Assembly (NCBI RefSeq): GCF_004745485.1
Contig: NZ_RHFG01000005.1
Coordinates: 109,160-173,159, forward strand
DNA: 64,000 nt
Source: Brevibacterium sp. S22
GTDB taxonomy: Bacteria; Actinomycetota; Actinomycetes; Actinomycetales; Brevibacteriaceae
Reading direction: 5' to 3'
How positions within the stretch are numbered: the stretch's first letter is position 1; every line of letters starts with the position of its first letter. Below the pieces are notes generated by a model that had not been told where the DNA came from, did no database searches, and saw only the letters and a list, made by a program, of their open reading frames with translations. Shown here piece by piece: positions 48,770 to 59,022 of this stretch. The position numbers were made by a program, and so were the translations under genes.

Positions 48770-49348
48770 ATGGCAGATATCTACGCAGCTCAGCTCGACC
48801 CCGGCAAGCTCGACGTCGTCACCGACTGGGTTGCCGAGCAGGACTGGGCCACCGAGCTCGACCTCGAGGCGAATCCGCTCGAAGCCGTCACCGCGTACCG
48901 GTTCGACGACCCCGCCGGCGAGGTGGGCATGGAGATCCACATCGTGCGCAGCGGCGACCAGCTGCTGCAGGTGCCGCTGACCTACCGCGGTGCACCGCTC
49001 GAGGGTGCCGACGAAGCGTTCGTGGCGAACATGGAGCACTCGATTCTCGGCAGACGGTGGGTCTACGCGGGCATGGGCGATCCGCTCTTCCGGCAGCGCC
49101 TCGACCACACCATCGCCACCGCGTCGACCGCGGCGAAGCAGTACCGCGTCGACGATGAGGGCAACAGAGGAGAAGAGATCACCGAGGTGGCCCACGCCTT
49201 CGGAACGGGTCCTCTGCCGGGTGCCGGCGACGTTGAGATCCTCTACCGCCTGTCGCCGGACTCACCGGCCGAGAAGTCCGACGCCGGTCTGCTGCTGGGC
49301 CGCTGGGACGGCCAGGACACGAACGTGGTTCTCGCGATCATGGTGTGA
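48770..49348 (+). CDS. protein resembling the maltokinase N-terminal cap
   Basis: A 192-residue soluble protein. The segment VPLTYRGAPLEGADEAFVAN followed by EHSILGRRWVYAGMGDP resembles the N-terminal cap of actinobacterial maltokinases (Pep2/Mak), where it packs on the kinase. No kinase domain follows, so it is a stand-alone cap homologue of unknown role; a link to trehalose or glycogen metabolism is only inferred. AGGAGGAACCGCC precedes the ATG. It lies between thyX and a HIT hydrolase. Confidence 0.65.
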   Translation: MADIYAAQLDPGKLDVVTDWVAEQDWATELDLEANPLEAVTAYRFDDPAGEVGMEIHIVRSGDQLLQVPLTYRGAPLEGADEAFVANMEHSILGRRWVYAGMGDPLFRQRLDHTIATASTAAKQYRVDDEGNRGEEITEVAHAFGTGPLPGAGDVEILYRLSPDSPAEKSDAGLLLGRWDGQDTNVVLAIMV

Positions 49349-49425
49349 ACGCCGAGGCCGGACCCCTGGAGTCGAATGTTGAGCGCGGTGGACAGTACGG
49401 AGAACACGATGAGGGGGAGGAAACA

Positions 49426-49860
49426 ATGAGCGAGAACTGCATCTTCTGTCAGATCATCGCAGGTCAGGCACCAAGCGCGCCGATCGCCGAGACCGAAGCG
49501 ACGTTCGCGTTCATGGACATCCAACCGGGATCCGACGGGCACCTGCTCGTCGTACCCAAACGGCACAGCACTGACCTGCGCGATATTCCTGCCGACGATC
49601 TGGCCGCCGTGGCAGTCGAGTCACAGCGACTCGCCAAGCACGCCTTCGACGCGTGGGATGCCGATGGGGTCAACCTCCTCAACTGCTGCGGAGCCGATGC
49701 CTGGCAGACCGTCTTCCACTTCCACATGCACGTCATTCCGCGCTACCGCGACAAGGGCAGAGACCGCCTTCGTCTGCCGTTCGAACCGGGCATCCGCGGG
49801 GATCAGGAACTCATCGATGAACTCGCCGCGAGCATGCGGGGCTCGATCGGCGAAGCGTGA
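49426..49860 (+). CDS. HIT-family nucleotide hydrolase
   Basis: A 144-residue protein with the histidine triad HFHMHVIPR near residue 100 and the N-terminal CIFCQIIAG (two of the zinc cysteines of Hint-type proteins). Members hydrolyse nucleoside phosphoramidates or dinucleotides. GGGGAGGAAACA precedes the ATG at 49426. It converges with the alcohol dehydrogenase. Confidence 0.9.
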   Translation: MSENCIFCQIIAGQAPSAPIAETEATFAFMDIQPGSDGHLLVVPKRHSTDLRDIPADDLAAVAVESQRLAKHAFDAWDADGVNLLNCCGADAWQTVFHFHMHVIPRYRDKGRDRLRLPFEPGIRGDQELIDELAASMRGSIGEA

Positions 49861-49873
49861 GACGCCGTCTTCG

Positions 49874-50929
49874 TCACCGGGCGAGGTCGATGATCGTCAT
49901 CCCGGCCGTAGGGGCCGGGACGTTCATCGCCTCCATCGCAGCCGGTGCCTCGTCGAGGCCGATGACGTTCGTGACGAGATCCTGCGGTCGCAGCCTGCCG
50001 CGGGCGACGAGGTCGACGAGCTCGGGATAGTCTGAGGCCGCCATTCCGTGCGAGCCGAGCACGCTGAGTTCGAGCGCGATCACCCGCGGCACATCGACGA
50101 CCGGGTCGGCGGGAAGCAGCCCGATCTGCACATGCCGACCCAGAGGAGCCAGAGCTCCGATCGCGGCCCGGATCGTGTCCTCCCGACCCAAGGCGTCGAC
50201 GGTCACAGCCACACCGTCCGGGCAGTCGTCGGCGAACTGCGCGACCACTTCGGCGCTGAGCTCGGCCGGGTCGAGATCGCCGGCATTGACAGTCCTGGCG
50301 GCACCGAACTCACGAGCAGAGGCCAATGCCGCATCGCTGACGTCGATGGCCACCACCCTCGCCCCGAGGGCCCGGGCGATCATGATCGCCGACAGTCCCA
50401 CCCCGCCGCAGCCGAACACCGCAACCGTCTCGTCGGCGGCAAGGCGAGTCCGCACACGCAGACCGTGGAAGGCCGTGGCGAACCGACAGCCGAGCCCGAC
50501 CACTGCCGCGGCGGGCAGATCCTCGGGTACGGAAACGAGGTTCGCATCGGCATTGTGGATGACGACCTGATCCGCCCACGACCCGAAATGCGTGAACCCC
50601 GGCTGCGTCTGATCGGGGCACACCTGCGCATTGCCGGAGGCACACCACCGGCACGTCCCGCATCCGCAGACGAATGGCACGGTCACCCGCTGACCGACGT
50701 GGAATTCCTGTACCCCGGCCCCCGCCGAGGCGACCCGACCGACCAGCTCATGTCCGGGAACGTGCGGCAGGGTGATCGTCGAGTCGTGGCCGGCCCATGC
50801 GTGGTGATCGCTGCGGCAGACTCCGGTGGCTTCGACGTCGATGACGACGCCGGCATCGGGAGCCGTGGGAGCAGGCACCTCCTGCAGCTGAGGGCGGACG
50901 GAGAACTGATCGAAGATGATGGCGCGCAT
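49874..50929 (-). CDS. zinc-dependent alcohol dehydrogenase
   Basis: A 351-residue medium-chain dehydrogenase. Catalytic zinc ligands are in GVCRSDHHAW and HVPGHELVG. The structural zinc site is the four-Cys cluster CGCGTCRWCASGNAQVC, and the NAD loop is VFGCGGVGLSAIM. Substrate specificity is not readable. The ATG at 50929 is 7 nt from TACGAT (50937-50942, minus strand) without a ribosome site, so probably leaderless. The open frame to 51160 is a shadow of the next gene. Confidence 0.92.
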   Translation of the reverse strand: MRAIIFDQFSVRPQLQEVPAPTAPDAGVVIDVEATGVCRSDHHAWAGHDSTITLPHVPGHELVGRVASAGAGVQEFHVGQRVTVPFVCGCGTCRWCASGNAQVCPDQTQPGFTHFGSWADQVVIHNADANLVSVPEDLPAAAVVGLGCRFATAFHGLRVRTRLAADETVAVFGCGGVGLSAIMIARALGARVVAIDVSDAALASAREFGAARTVNAGDLDPAELSAEVVAQFADDCPDGVAVTVDALGREDTIRAAIGALAPLGRHVQIGLLPADPVVDVPRVIALELSVLGSHGMAASDYPELVDLVARGRLRPQDLVTNVIGLDEAPAAMEAMNVPAPTAGMTIIDLAR

Positions 50930-51015
50930 ACCGTCGATCGTAGGCGGAGCAGCCGGCCGGAACCGAGCGTGTCCGCTCTGCGGAGCGGGCTCGATCAGCG
51001 CGGATGGACTCCGCC

Positions 51016-51960
51016 TCAGCGCGGATGGACTCCGGCCGCTGCCAAGGCGTCGAGCAGCCTCGACCGCAATGCCTGTGCCCGGGCGGAGAACATCTTCTGC
51101 CGTTCCATGTATTCGGCTTTGCCCGCGGCGGTCTCGACGGCGACCACCCCATAACCCCATCCGCGCAGGTCATAGGGGGAGGCCTCCATATCCAGCGTCC
51201 GGATATCGAGCGCCAGGTCGAAGCAGTCGACGACGAGCGCCGAATCAGCGATCGGCGAGATCTTCATCGCCCACTTGTACAGGTCCATCCCCGCGTGCAG
51301 ACAGCCGGGCTGCTCATTGGCGATCATGCCTTCGCGGCTCGGCTGCAGAGTGTTGAGAGGTCGGGCCGGCTCGGTGAAGAAACGGAACGCATCATGATGC
51401 GAACACTGAATCCGGTGGCCCTCGACCACAGCATCGGTCTCGGCCGGGCTCAGCCGCAGCGGCACCTGCTGATGCCGACGCTGCTCCTCGGTGAGCTTAT
51501 AGACCATCGCCCATTCATGGATGCCGAAACACCCGAAATTGGCCTCCCGATTCAGCGTCGACGACAGGAGGGAGGCGATGAACTTCGCCCCATCCCCACG
51601 GTCGGCGCGCCAGGAGTCGAGGTCCACCTCGGCGAGGTTCCGGTCGTCGTCGATGCGGTACCAACGCCGGTCGAAATACCGGTGATCGGCCGCCTCGGGG
51701 AGTTCGATGCGCACGCCCGGCCCGGGATGCCATTTCTTCAGCTGTCCGACCTTGAACGGGTAATAGGTGAAGAGGAAATCTTCGACCGGATGGCTCTCCT
51801 GCCGCATCCGACGGGCGATGTGCGCATCCGTGCGCTCGGCGATCGCGGCCTCGTGAGCATCTCGGCGCATCTGCCACTTCGAAGCAGGCACGACCCCATC
51901 GCCGAGGTGGCCCGAACCACGCTCGGCTGCGCTGGGGATCACGGACGGGGCAGAGGTCAC
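51016..51960 (-). CDS. conserved actinobacterial protein of unknown function
   Basis: A 314-residue soluble protein rich in Arg, Asp, His and Trp. From memory, relatives are often labelled 3-methyladenine DNA glycosylase, but I see no helix-hairpin-helix, AlkA or Tag motif to support that. Distinctive segments are HPVEDFLFTYYPFKVGQLKK, NFGCFGIHEWAMVYK and GCLHAGMDLYKWAMK, with several conserved-looking His and Cys. The GTG start at 51960 lies 6 nt from AACAAT, with no ribosome site. It lies between hrpB and the alcohol dehydrogenase on the same strand. Confidence 0.7.
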   Translation of the reverse strand: MTSAPSVIPSAAERGSGHLGDGVVPASKWQMRRDAHEAAIAERTDAHIARRMRQESHPVEDFLFTYYPFKVGQLKKWHPGPGVRIELPEAADHRYFDRRWYRIDDDRNLAEVDLDSWRADRGDGAKFIASLLSSTLNREANFGCFGIHEWAMVYKLTEEQRRHQQVPLRLSPAETDAVVEGHRIQCSHHDAFRFFTEPARPLNTLQPSREGMIANEQPGCLHAGMDLYKWAMKISPIADSALVVDCFDLALDIRTLDMEASPYDLRGWGYGVVAVETAAGKAEYMERQKMFSARAQALRSRLLDALAAAGVHPR

Positions 51961-51977
51961 CGCTCCATTGTTTCAGA

Positions 51978-54752
51978 TCAGCGTCCGGAGCGTTTCGTGC
52001 CCTTCTGCGCCGGTGCGGCCAGGGGGTCCTCCGGCCACGGGTGCTTCGGGTAGCGGCCTCGGTTCTCGGCCCTGACGTGGGCATACGCGTTTGACCAGAA
52101 TGACGCGAGGTCGCTGGTCACCGCCAAAGGTCGCCCGGCCGGCGAGAGGAGGTGCAACGTCACCGGCACCCGGCCGTCGCAGATGCGGGGAACATCGGTC
52201 CACCCGAAGCACTCCTGGAGTTTGACCGCGAGGACGGGGCCCTCTGTGCCGAAGTGATCGGGATCGGCATAGTCGAGGCGGATGCGTGACCCGGTGGGCA
52301 CGTCGACATGAGTCGGGACGAGCTCGTCGAGCCGGGCCGCGTCGGGCCAAGGCAACAGTGTGCGCAGTGCAGAGACGAGATCGACCCTGCCGGGATCGGT
52401 GCCCCTCGCGATCCGATCGAGCGCGTCGGGGCACCATTCGGGCAGCGTCTGTGACAGGTGCTGCCACGTCACGATCGGCCACGGCTCACCGAAGACGTGC
52501 CGCAGCAGACCGAGTCGCGCTCGCAGTGTTTCGAAGGTCTTCGACGGACGCAGAACCTCGCGGGCTCCGCGTTCGAGGACCGATTCGGCGATGGCTCGGC
52601 GCGCCAGTTCGGCGTTCGCTCGGATCGGGGTGGCCGAGAGTTCGATCCTGCCGAGGCGCTCCCGCCGGATGGCACGGACCTTGCCGCCTTCGAAGCTCGC
52701 GGTCTCCTCCGTGGCCAGCAGTCCGGCACCGGCGAGTTCCGCGGTGTCCTGATCGATGGGGACCGCAGCGCGGATGATCGCGCGCGATCCGGCGAGCCCC
52801 ACCTCGGCGATGGCCAGCCACGGACTGCCCAGCAGGGAGGAATCACGCGGCAGACTCGCCGCGGTGCCCGAGGCCAGAAGGTACTCGGAGTCCGAAGCAC
52901 TGCGCAGGCGTGCGATCTGCAGCGGGAAGGACAGGGCTGTGACGAGCCCGAGGTCGTCGGGGCTGAGAGTGCGGGCCTTCGTCGCGGAGCCGGTCGCTGG
53001 GTCGACGTCCTTCGCCGGCACAGCTCCGCCCGTCGCGAACTCCCGCGCCAGCCCGGCGAAGCGTCTGCGGTCCTGAGTGAAGCGGGCATCCTTGCTGCGG
53101 CGCAGCTGCCGCAGCAGAGCGGTGAGATCGGCGCCGGGAGCGCGCTGATCGGACTCGATGACGGCGATAGCCTCGGCCGCAAGAGCGGGAGAGAGCAGCG
53201 CAGCCCCATCGAGCAGACCCCGCGCCGACCACACCGATGCAGGAATCGACGCGATCGCACGCCCGGTCTCGGTCACGTGCAGGTCGAAGATGCGAGGGCC
53301 GCCTACTCCGGCACCTCCTGCACCGTCGACACCGGCGCCGCCCGCACCTCCGTCACTGACCGAGTCGCCCGGTCCGTCAAGGCTCTCTGACTCGTCCGCG
53401 GCAACGGGATCGAGGGCGCCGAGCGCGACCAGATCGTCGATCGCCTGCCGCTTCGGCCCCGCCGGCAGGGGCTCGGGCAGCAGACTCTCATCGCCTCCCC
53501 ACACCGCCAGGGCCAGCACCGCGGCGGTGAGGTCCGAGGTCGCCACCTCGGCGGAGGTGTGTTCGGGCAGGCTCGCCCAATCTGCTTCGGACATGCAGCG
53601 ATACGCGACACCGGGGCCCTGCCGCGCAGCACGACCGGAACGCTGCGTGCCCGCGGCCTTCGACTCACGCATCGTGACCAGCCCTGACATGCGCCGCCGC
53701 GTATCCAGCCGCGGCCCGCGAGAGAGCCCGGAGTCGACGACGATCCGCACCCCCGCAACGGTCAGCGCCGACTCGGCCACCGAAGTCGAGACGATGATGC
53801 GGCGAGCGGCCCCAGTCTCCGACGGGCGCAGGATCGCATCCTGCTCCTTCGCTGGAGTCCGCCCCGTCAGAGTGTGCACCTCCACCGGGCCATCGCCCAG
53901 ACGCCGCCGCACCCGTGCCGCCACCTCATCGACCTCACGAGCCCCGGGAGCGAAGACGAGCAGGTCCCCGGAAGCGTTCTCCTCCACTGCGCGCACCGTC
54001 GTCGCCGCCAGATGATCAAGGAAATCCCAGGTCACACCCCGGGCATCGAGCGGACGTTCCTTCGCCGGTGCCCACCTGACCTCCAATGGATGAGTATCGG
54101 CGGCCACCGACAGCAGTGTCGCCGGTGCCTGCGGCCCGTCCCCGAGACGCCGCGCCCACAGCTGCGCATCCAGGGTCGCGGACATGACGACCACAGAGAG
54201 GTCCTCACGCAGATCCGCCAGCTCCCGACACATCGCGAACGCGAGATCCGTATCCAACTGCCGCTCGTGCACCTCATCGAGGATCACACCGGCCACTCCT
54301 GTCAGCTCCGGATCGCGCAGCAGCCGGGACAGGAGCACACCCGTGGTGACGAACTCGATGCGAGTCGCCGCCGAGGTCCGCGACTCTCCGCGGACGGTGA
54401 AACCCACGACTTCGCCGAGGCGGCTGCCGGTCAACGACGCGAGCCGCCTGGCCGCGGCGCGAGCGGCCATCCGTCGCGGTTGGGTGACGATGATTCGTCC
54501 CGGTTTCCAGCCAGAACCGGACGGGCCGGCCGCACCGGCAGCCTCGGCCGGGCCGGCGGCTGACACCGCCAGATGGGCGGCGATCATCGGCGGCACCACG
54601 GTTGTCTTACCGGTTCCGGGAGGACCCTCCACGACCAATCTCGGGGCGGGGGCCGCCTCGGCGAGGGACAGCTCATCGATGAGCGCGGCGGCGGGCAGTC
54701 CGGCGCCGATGCGGGCGAGATCGAAGGTGTGCGAGAGGTGCGGCTCGGGCAT
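51978..54752 (-). CDS. hrpB: ATP-dependent RNA helicase HrpB
   Basis: A 924-residue DEAH/RHA helicase. Motif I is GPPGTGKTT (43-51), motif II is DEVH (159-162), motif III is SAT, and motif VI is QRSGRAARQGPG. The helicase-associated domain and the HrpB-specific C-terminal region follow. A Gly/Ala/Asp-rich linker (GAGGAGVDGAGGAGVGG) interrupts the middle and is unlike E. coli HrpB. Biological role is unclear even in model species. GAGACT lies 6 nt upstream of the ATG as a weak -10 candidate. Confidence 0.93.
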   Translation of the reverse strand: MPEPHLSHTFDLARIGAGLPAAALIDELSLAEAAPAPRLVVEGPPGTGKTTVVPPMIAAHLAVSAAGPAEAAGAAGPSGSGWKPGRIIVTQPRRMAARAAARRLASLTGSRLGEVVGFTVRGESRTSAATRIEFVTTGVLLSRLLRDPELTGVAGVILDEVHERQLDTDLAFAMCRELADLREDLSVVVMSATLDAQLWARRLGDGPQAPATLLSVAADTHPLEVRWAPAKERPLDARGVTWDFLDHLAATTVRAVEENASGDLLVFAPGAREVDEVAARVRRRLGDGPVEVHTLTGRTPAKEQDAILRPSETGAARRIIVSTSVAESALTVAGVRIVVDSGLSRGPRLDTRRRMSGLVTMRESKAAGTQRSGRAARQGPGVAYRCMSEADWASLPEHTSAEVATSDLTAAVLALAVWGGDESLLPEPLPAGPKRQAIDDLVALGALDPVAADESESLDGPGDSVSDGGAGGAGVDGAGGAGVGGPRIFDLHVTETGRAIASIPASVWSARGLLDGAALLSPALAAEAIAVIESDQRAPGADLTALLRQLRRSKDARFTQDRRRFAGLAREFATGGAVPAKDVDPATGSATKARTLSPDDLGLVTALSFPLQIARLRSASDSEYLLASGTAASLPRDSSLLGSPWLAIAEVGLAGSRAIIRAAVPIDQDTAELAGAGLLATEETASFEGGKVRAIRRERLGRIELSATPIRANAELARRAIAESVLERGAREVLRPSKTFETLRARLGLLRHVFGEPWPIVTWQHLSQTLPEWCPDALDRIARGTDPGRVDLVSALRTLLPWPDAARLDELVPTHVDVPTGSRIRLDYADPDHFGTEGPVLAVKLQECFGWTDVPRICDGRVPVTLHLLSPAGRPLAVTSDLASFWSNAYAHVRAENRGRYPKHPWPEDPLAAPAQKGTKRSGR

Positions 54753-54880
54753 GGCACCAGTCTCTCAGCCGCGCGACCTCACCCGCACACGGGACGTCGT
54801 GGTCGGCTCTCGCACGCCCGATCACGGATCGATGTGCACCGACGCGCGGACGGCGCCCGACACTGACTAGACTGGGGCAC

Positions 54881-55687
54881 ATGCGTATCGCCAGATTTGT
54901 ACATCAGGACGAGCCCAAATACGGAGTCGTCGAAGGTGAAGTGCCGCCGATCACCGACGGCAGATGGGACACGTCGGGACTCGAACTCGCCGTTCTCGAC
55001 TCGGATCCCTTCTTCTCTCCGGCCCAATCGACGGGGGAGAGGCTGAAGCTCGACGATGTGCGTCTGGTCAGCCCCATCCTGCCGCGGTCGAAGGTCATCG
55101 GCGTCGGCCGTAACTTCGCCGACCACGCCGCCGAACTCGGCAACGAGGTGCCGGCGTCCCCGCTGACCTTCTTCAAACCCAACACCGCGGTCATCGGCCC
55201 CGGCGATCCCATCCGTCTGCCCGCCGTCAGCGAATACGTCAGCTATGAGGCCGAACTCGCCGTCATCATCGGTCGTGTGGCCAAAGGCGTGAAGGCCGAA
55301 AACGCCTTCGACCATGTCCTCGGATACACCGCCGGCAATGATGTGACCCTGCGCGACATCCAGAAGGCCGACAAACAGTGGTCGCGGGCCAAGGGCTTCG
55401 ACACCTCCTGCCCGCTGGGGCCATGGATCGAAACCGAGCTCGACGTCGACGATCTGGGCATCCGCTCCTGGGTCGACGGGGACCTCAAGCAGGACGGCAC
55501 CACCGCTGATTTCATCTTCGAGATCCCGACCCTCATCGAACACCTGTCCGAGACGATCACGCTGCTGCCCGGCGATGTCATCCTCACCGGCACCCCGGCG
55601 GGAGTCGGTCAGATCGTCTCCGGCAACCGCGTCGACATCGCCATCGAAGGACTCGGCGTCCTGTCGAACCCGGTCATGGACGCGTAA
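54881..55687 (+). CDS. fumarylacetoacetate hydrolase family protein
   Basis: A 268-residue enzyme of the FAH fold, which hydrolyses, decarboxylates or isomerises beta-keto or acylpyruvate compounds in aromatic breakdown. The metal-binding acids are in [12 protein letters not shown] and [10 protein letters not shown], and the C-terminal [16 protein letters not shown] is the family signature. Substrate unknown. TAGACT (54868-54873) ends 7 nt before the ATG, so the mRNA is probably leaderless. gltX follows after 50 bp and may be cotranscribed. Confidence 0.9.
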   Translation: MRIARFVHQDEPKYGVVEGEVPPITDGRWDTSGLELAVLDSDPFFSPAQSTGERLKLDDVRLVSPILPRSKVIGVGRNFADHAAELGNEVPASPLTFFKPNTAVIGPGDPIRLPAVSEYVSYEAELAVIIGRVAKGVKAENAFDHVLGYTAGNDVTLRDIQKADKQWSRAKGFDTSCPLGPWIETELDVDDLGIRSWVDGDLKQDGTTADFIFEIPTLIEHLSETITLLPGDVILTGTPAGVGQIVSGNRVDIAIEGLGVLSNPVMDA

Positions 55688-55737
55688 GAACACCACACCA
55701 CCGACTCACACCCGAGAAGATCACGCAAAGGACAATC

Positions 55738-57204
55738 GTGAGCGTCAAAGTTCGTTTCTGCCCATCACCCACCGGCACCCCGCACGTCGGCATGGTCCGC
55801 ACGGCCCTGTTCAACTGGGCCTACGCCAAGCACACCGGCGGGAAATTCGTCTTCCGCATCGAGGACACCGACGCCGCCCGTGACTCCGAGGAGAGCTTCG
55901 GCCAGGTCGTCGAGGCGCTGAAGTGGCTGGGCCTGGACTGGGACGAAGGCATCGAGGTCGGCGGGCCCGACGGACCCTACCGCCAGTCGCAGCGGGCCGA
56001 GATCTACGCCGACGTCATCGAGAAGCTCAAGGCCGGCGGCCACATCTACGAGTCCTACTCGACCAACGAAGAGGTCGAGGCCCGTCACAAGGCCGCCGGC
56101 CGTGACCCCAAGCTCGGCTACGACGGATTCGACCGCGACCTCACCGACGAGCAGAAGGCCGCCTTCCGTGCCGAGGGCCGCGAACCCGTATGGCGCGTGC
56201 GCATGCCCGATGAGGACATCACGTTCACCGACCTCGTCCGAGGCGACATCACGTTCAAGGCCGGCACCGTCCCCGACTTCGTCGTCGTCCGTGCCAACGG
56301 CCAGCCGCTGTACACCCTGGTCAACCCCGTCGACGATGCGCTCATGGGCATCACCCACGTGCTCCGCGGCGAGGACATCCTGTCCTCGACCCCGCGCCAG
56401 ATCGCGCTCTACGAACACCTCAAGGCCATCGGCATCGCCGAGGCGACCCCCGAGTTCGGCCACCTGCCCTACGTGATGGGCGAAGGCAACAAGAAGCTGT
56501 CGAAGCGCGACCCCGAATCGAACCTGTTCCTCCACCGCGAGAACGGCTTCATCCCCGAGGGACTCATCAATTACCTCGGACTGCTCGGCTGGTCGATCGG
56601 CCCCGACCGCGACATCTTCAGCGTCAAGGAGTTCACCGAGGCCTTCGACATCCACGACGTCCTGCCCAACCCGGCCCGCTTCGATGTGAAGAAGGCCACG
56701 GCCATCAACGCCGACCACATCCGCCTCCTCGAACCGGGTGACTTCCGTAACCGCCTGGTGCCCTATCTGCAGGCCGCCGAGGTGCTGCCGGAATCCCCGA
56801 CAGATGCTCAGCTGACGATCCTCGATGCCGCAGCACCGCTGGTGCAGACCCGGATGAAGCTGCTCGGTGAGGCCCCGGACCTGCTCGCGTTCCTCTTCAC
56901 CTCCGATGATGACCTCGTCATGGCCGAAGACGGGATGAAGACGCTCAAGGACTCCGCCCCCGAGGTGCTCGCCGCCTCCATCGAGGTCCTCGAAGGGCTC
57001 GACGAGTGGACGACGGAGAAGCTCGAAGAGGTTCTGTCGGCGAGACTCGTCGATGAGATGGAGATCAAACCGCGTCTGGCATATGGCCCGCTGCGTGTGG
57101 CCGTGTCCGGTCGCAAGGTCTCCCCGCCGCTGTTCGAGTCGATGGAGATCCTCGGCAAAGACTCCTCGCTCACGCGCCTCAAGGCACTCGCGGCACAGCT
57201 GTGA
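55738..57204 (+). CDS. gltX: glutamyl-tRNA synthetase
   Basis: Charges tRNA-Glu (and in most actinobacteria tRNA-Gln, later amidated). The 488-residue class I synthetase has a HIGH-type motif [11 protein letters not shown] and the KLSKRD form of KMSKS. The GTG start follows AAAGGACAATC. Its two possible tRNA substrates, tRNA-Gln and tRNA-Glu, lie 1.5 kb downstream on the same strand. The next gene overlaps it by 4 bp. Confidence 0.96.
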   Translation: MSVKVRFCPSPTGTPHVGMVRTALFNWAYAKHTGGKFVFRIEDTDAARDSEESFGQVVEALKWLGLDWDEGIEVGGPDGPYRQSQRAEIYADVIEKLKAGGHIYESYSTNEEVEARHKAAGRDPKLGYDGFDRDLTDEQKAAFRAEGREPVWRVRMPDEDITFTDLVRGDITFKAGTVPDFVVVRANGQPLYTLVNPVDDALMGITHVLRGEDILSSTPRQIALYEHLKAIGIAEATPEFGHLPYVMGEGNKKLSKRDPESNLFLHRENGFIPEGLINYLGLLGWSIGPDRDIFSVKEFTEAFDIHDVLPNPARFDVKKATAINADHIRLLEPGDFRNRLVPYLQAAEVLPESPTDAQLTILDAAAPLVQTRMKLLGEAPDLLAFLFTSDDDLVMAEDGMKTLKDSAPEVLAASIEVLEGLDEWTTEKLEEVLSARLVDEMEIKPRLAYGPLRVAVSGRKVSPPLFESMEILGKDSSLTRLKALAAQL

Positions 57205-58505
57205 ATCAGGCGAACTGGAACCGTGGGGGACTGCACTTCCGGGATGTGACGATCGAGGTGCCCTTCGACCATTTCGACGGTGCGAATCGGGCCGACGGGG
57301 CGTCGGCGCACCCTGCCCGGCTGCCGCAGACCCTCGAGGTTTTCGCCCGGATCATCGCCGCCGAGGCGGACAGCCAGAAGCCCTACCTCGTGTACCTGCA
57401 GGGTGGGCCCGGCGTGGAAGCTCCGCGCCCGGGCATTTCCGGCGGCCCCGACGGTTGGGTGAAGCGTGCCCTCGAGGAATTCCAGGTCGTCATGCTCGAC
57501 CAGCGAGGAACGGGACGGTCGAATCCGATCGGCTCGGTCGACGGCGCCGTCACCGGCCTGGATGCTGTGGGGGAGGATCCGGCCGCGATCGCCGAGGCGC
57601 TGTCGTGCTTCCGTGCCGATTCGATCGTCGAGGACGCCGAGATCCTTCGCGGCCACCTCGGCGTGGAGACGTGGTCCCTGTTGGGGCAGTCCTTCGGCGG
57701 ATTCACGACTCTGCGGTATGTCTCCGCCCATGCCTCATCGCTGCATGAGGTGTACTTCACTGGCGGTCTGCCGGCGATCGGCCTCGACCCGGCGACCGTC
57801 TATGGGCGGACGTGGGAGGGGATGATCCGCAAGTCCGAACAGCACTACCAGGCGTTCCCCGGCGACCGGGAGAAGATGCGCAGGCTGGTCGAGCTCGCGT
57901 CCGTCGGAGACGGCCTCGCCCTGCCTGGGGGAGCGCGGGCGACGCCGGAGCGGATCCGTCTGCTCGGGCATTTCCTCGGGGCTTCCGACGGTCCGGAGAA
58001 GCTGCACTATCTGCTCGACCTCGACCCCGCCTCGGCGGCGTTCCGGCATGACCTTGCCGCCTCCCTGCCGTTCTCGGGACGCAACCCGCTCTACGCGGTC
58101 ATCCACGAATCCTGCTGGGCCGACGGCGCGGCGACGAACTGGGCGGCGCGGCGGGCGATGCCTGATGCCGTCCGGGAGGACCCGACCCTGTTGGCAGGTG
58201 AGCATGCCGGGCCGGAGTCCCTGCACGAGGATCCGGAGCTCACCCCCTTCGCCGAGGTGGCCGAGCTCATTGCCGCACGTCAATGGCCTGATCTCTACGA
58301 CGTCGACGCACTGCGGGCCGCCTCGGTGCGCGGTGCTGCGGCGGTGTATTTCGAGGACGCATATGTGCCTGTGGAGTATTCGCTGGCCACTGCCGAACAC
58401 CTGTCCGGGGTGCAGCCGTGGGTGACGAACGAGTACGAACACAACGGTCTGCGAGCCGACGGATTTCGGGTGCTCGACCGGCTCATCGGCCTCGCTCGCG
58501 GTTGA
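57201..58505 (+). CDS. alpha/beta hydrolase, proline iminopeptidase type (S33)
   Basis: A 434-residue hydrolase that in relatives removes N-terminal proline. The oxyanion region is YLQGGPG, the RGTGRS motif follows, and the nucleophile elbow is GQSFGG. A long cap domain and a C-terminal EYEHNGLR segment with the likely His complete the fold. The GTG start overlaps the gltX stop (GTGA). No signal peptide, so cytosolic. Confidence 0.88.
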   Translation: MNQANWNRGGLHFRDVTIEVPFDHFDGANRADGASAHPARLPQTLEVFARIIAAEADSQKPYLVYLQGGPGVEAPRPGISGGPDGWVKRALEEFQVVMLDQRGTGRSNPIGSVDGAVTGLDAVGEDPAAIAEALSCFRADSIVEDAEILRGHLGVETWSLLGQSFGGFTTLRYVSAHASSLHEVYFTGGLPAIGLDPATVYGRTWEGMIRKSEQHYQAFPGDREKMRRLVELASVGDGLALPGGARATPERIRLLGHFLGASDGPEKLHYLLDLDPASAAFRHDLAASLPFSGRNPLYAVIHESCWADGAATNWAARRAMPDAVREDPTLLAGEHAGPESLHEDPELTPFAEVAELIAARQWPDLYDVDALRAASVRGAAAVYFEDAYVPVEYSLATAEHLSGVQPWVTNEYEHNGLRADGFRVLDRLIGLARG

Positions 58506-58652
58506 GATCCGGGCGGTGTGGCTGGGGCGCTCGAGTGTTAAGAAGGTCACACCGAAAAGGAGCCTCTCTGATTTGTCGTGAGGTGGTGTGCTTGTGTAGA
58601 GTTATATCTCGTTGCTCAGGGAATTCCCCACGAGGATGACCTTGAAAAACAT

Positions 58653-58724
58653 TGGGCTATGGTGTAATTGGCAGCACGAGTGATTCTGGTTCATTTAGTC
58701 TAGGTTCAAGTCCTGGTAGCCCAG
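58653..58724 (+). tRNA. tRNA-Gln (CTG)
   Basis: The acceptor stem TGGGCTA/TAGCCCA is perfect. The anticodon loop TTCTGGT carries CTG, and the T-arm is CTAGG-TTCAAGT-CCTGG. The CCA end is not encoded. It reads CAG codons. Confidence 0.93.
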
Positions 58725-58764
58725 CGGACATCATCCGGAGGTCTCTCCAGGTGAGTTGTTCTGA

Positions 58765-58837
58765 GCCCCCGTCGTCTAGTGGCCTAGGACGCCGCCCTCT
58801 CAAGGCGGTAACGGCAGTTCGAATCTGCTCGGGGGTA
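58765..58837 (+). tRNA. tRNA-Glu (CTC)
   Basis: Acceptor stem GCCCCCG/CGGGGGT (one G-T pair), anticodon stem CCGCC/GGCGG, loop CTCTCAA with anticodon CTC, and T-loop TTCGAATC. CCA is not encoded. It lies 40 bp after tRNA-Gln, probably on one transcript. Confidence 0.95.
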
Positions 58838-58841
58838 CGGT

Positions 58842-58874
58842 TGAGCCCCGCATCGAATTTCGATGCGGGGCTCA
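58842..58874 (+). terminator. terminator after the tRNA pair
   Basis: TGAGCCCCGCATCGAA and its exact complement are separated by a single T, so the real loop is AATTT. No T-tract follows. Confidence 0.75.
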
Positions 58875-58934
58875 CTCTAATTCACCGCGCTGCGTATCCC
58901 GCGCGCACCGAGCCGCGCTCCAGTGCTGCCGAGT

Positions 58935-59006
58935 GAAAGCGGCACACTTGAGGCTGGAAAGCCCTGCTTTCTCTGTGTGCTGTCTGGCGTGAAGTGTGCC
59001 GCTTTC
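58935..59006. repeat. 72-bp element with 15-bp perfect terminal inverted repeats
   Basis: GAAAGCGGCACACTT (58935-58949) and its complement (58992-59006) flank 42 bp. It lies between the tRNA terminator and the DUF4282 gene stop. It could be a terminator for the minus-strand gene, or a small mobile or integration-site remnant beside tRNAs. Confidence 0.55.
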
Positions 59007-59022
59007 GGCGAGAGGACTGACT

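Noticed and set aside
58935..59006. Phage attachment site next to tRNA-Glu
   Set aside because: There is no direct repeat of the tRNA 3' end and no integrase in the window, so only the inverted repeat itself is reported.
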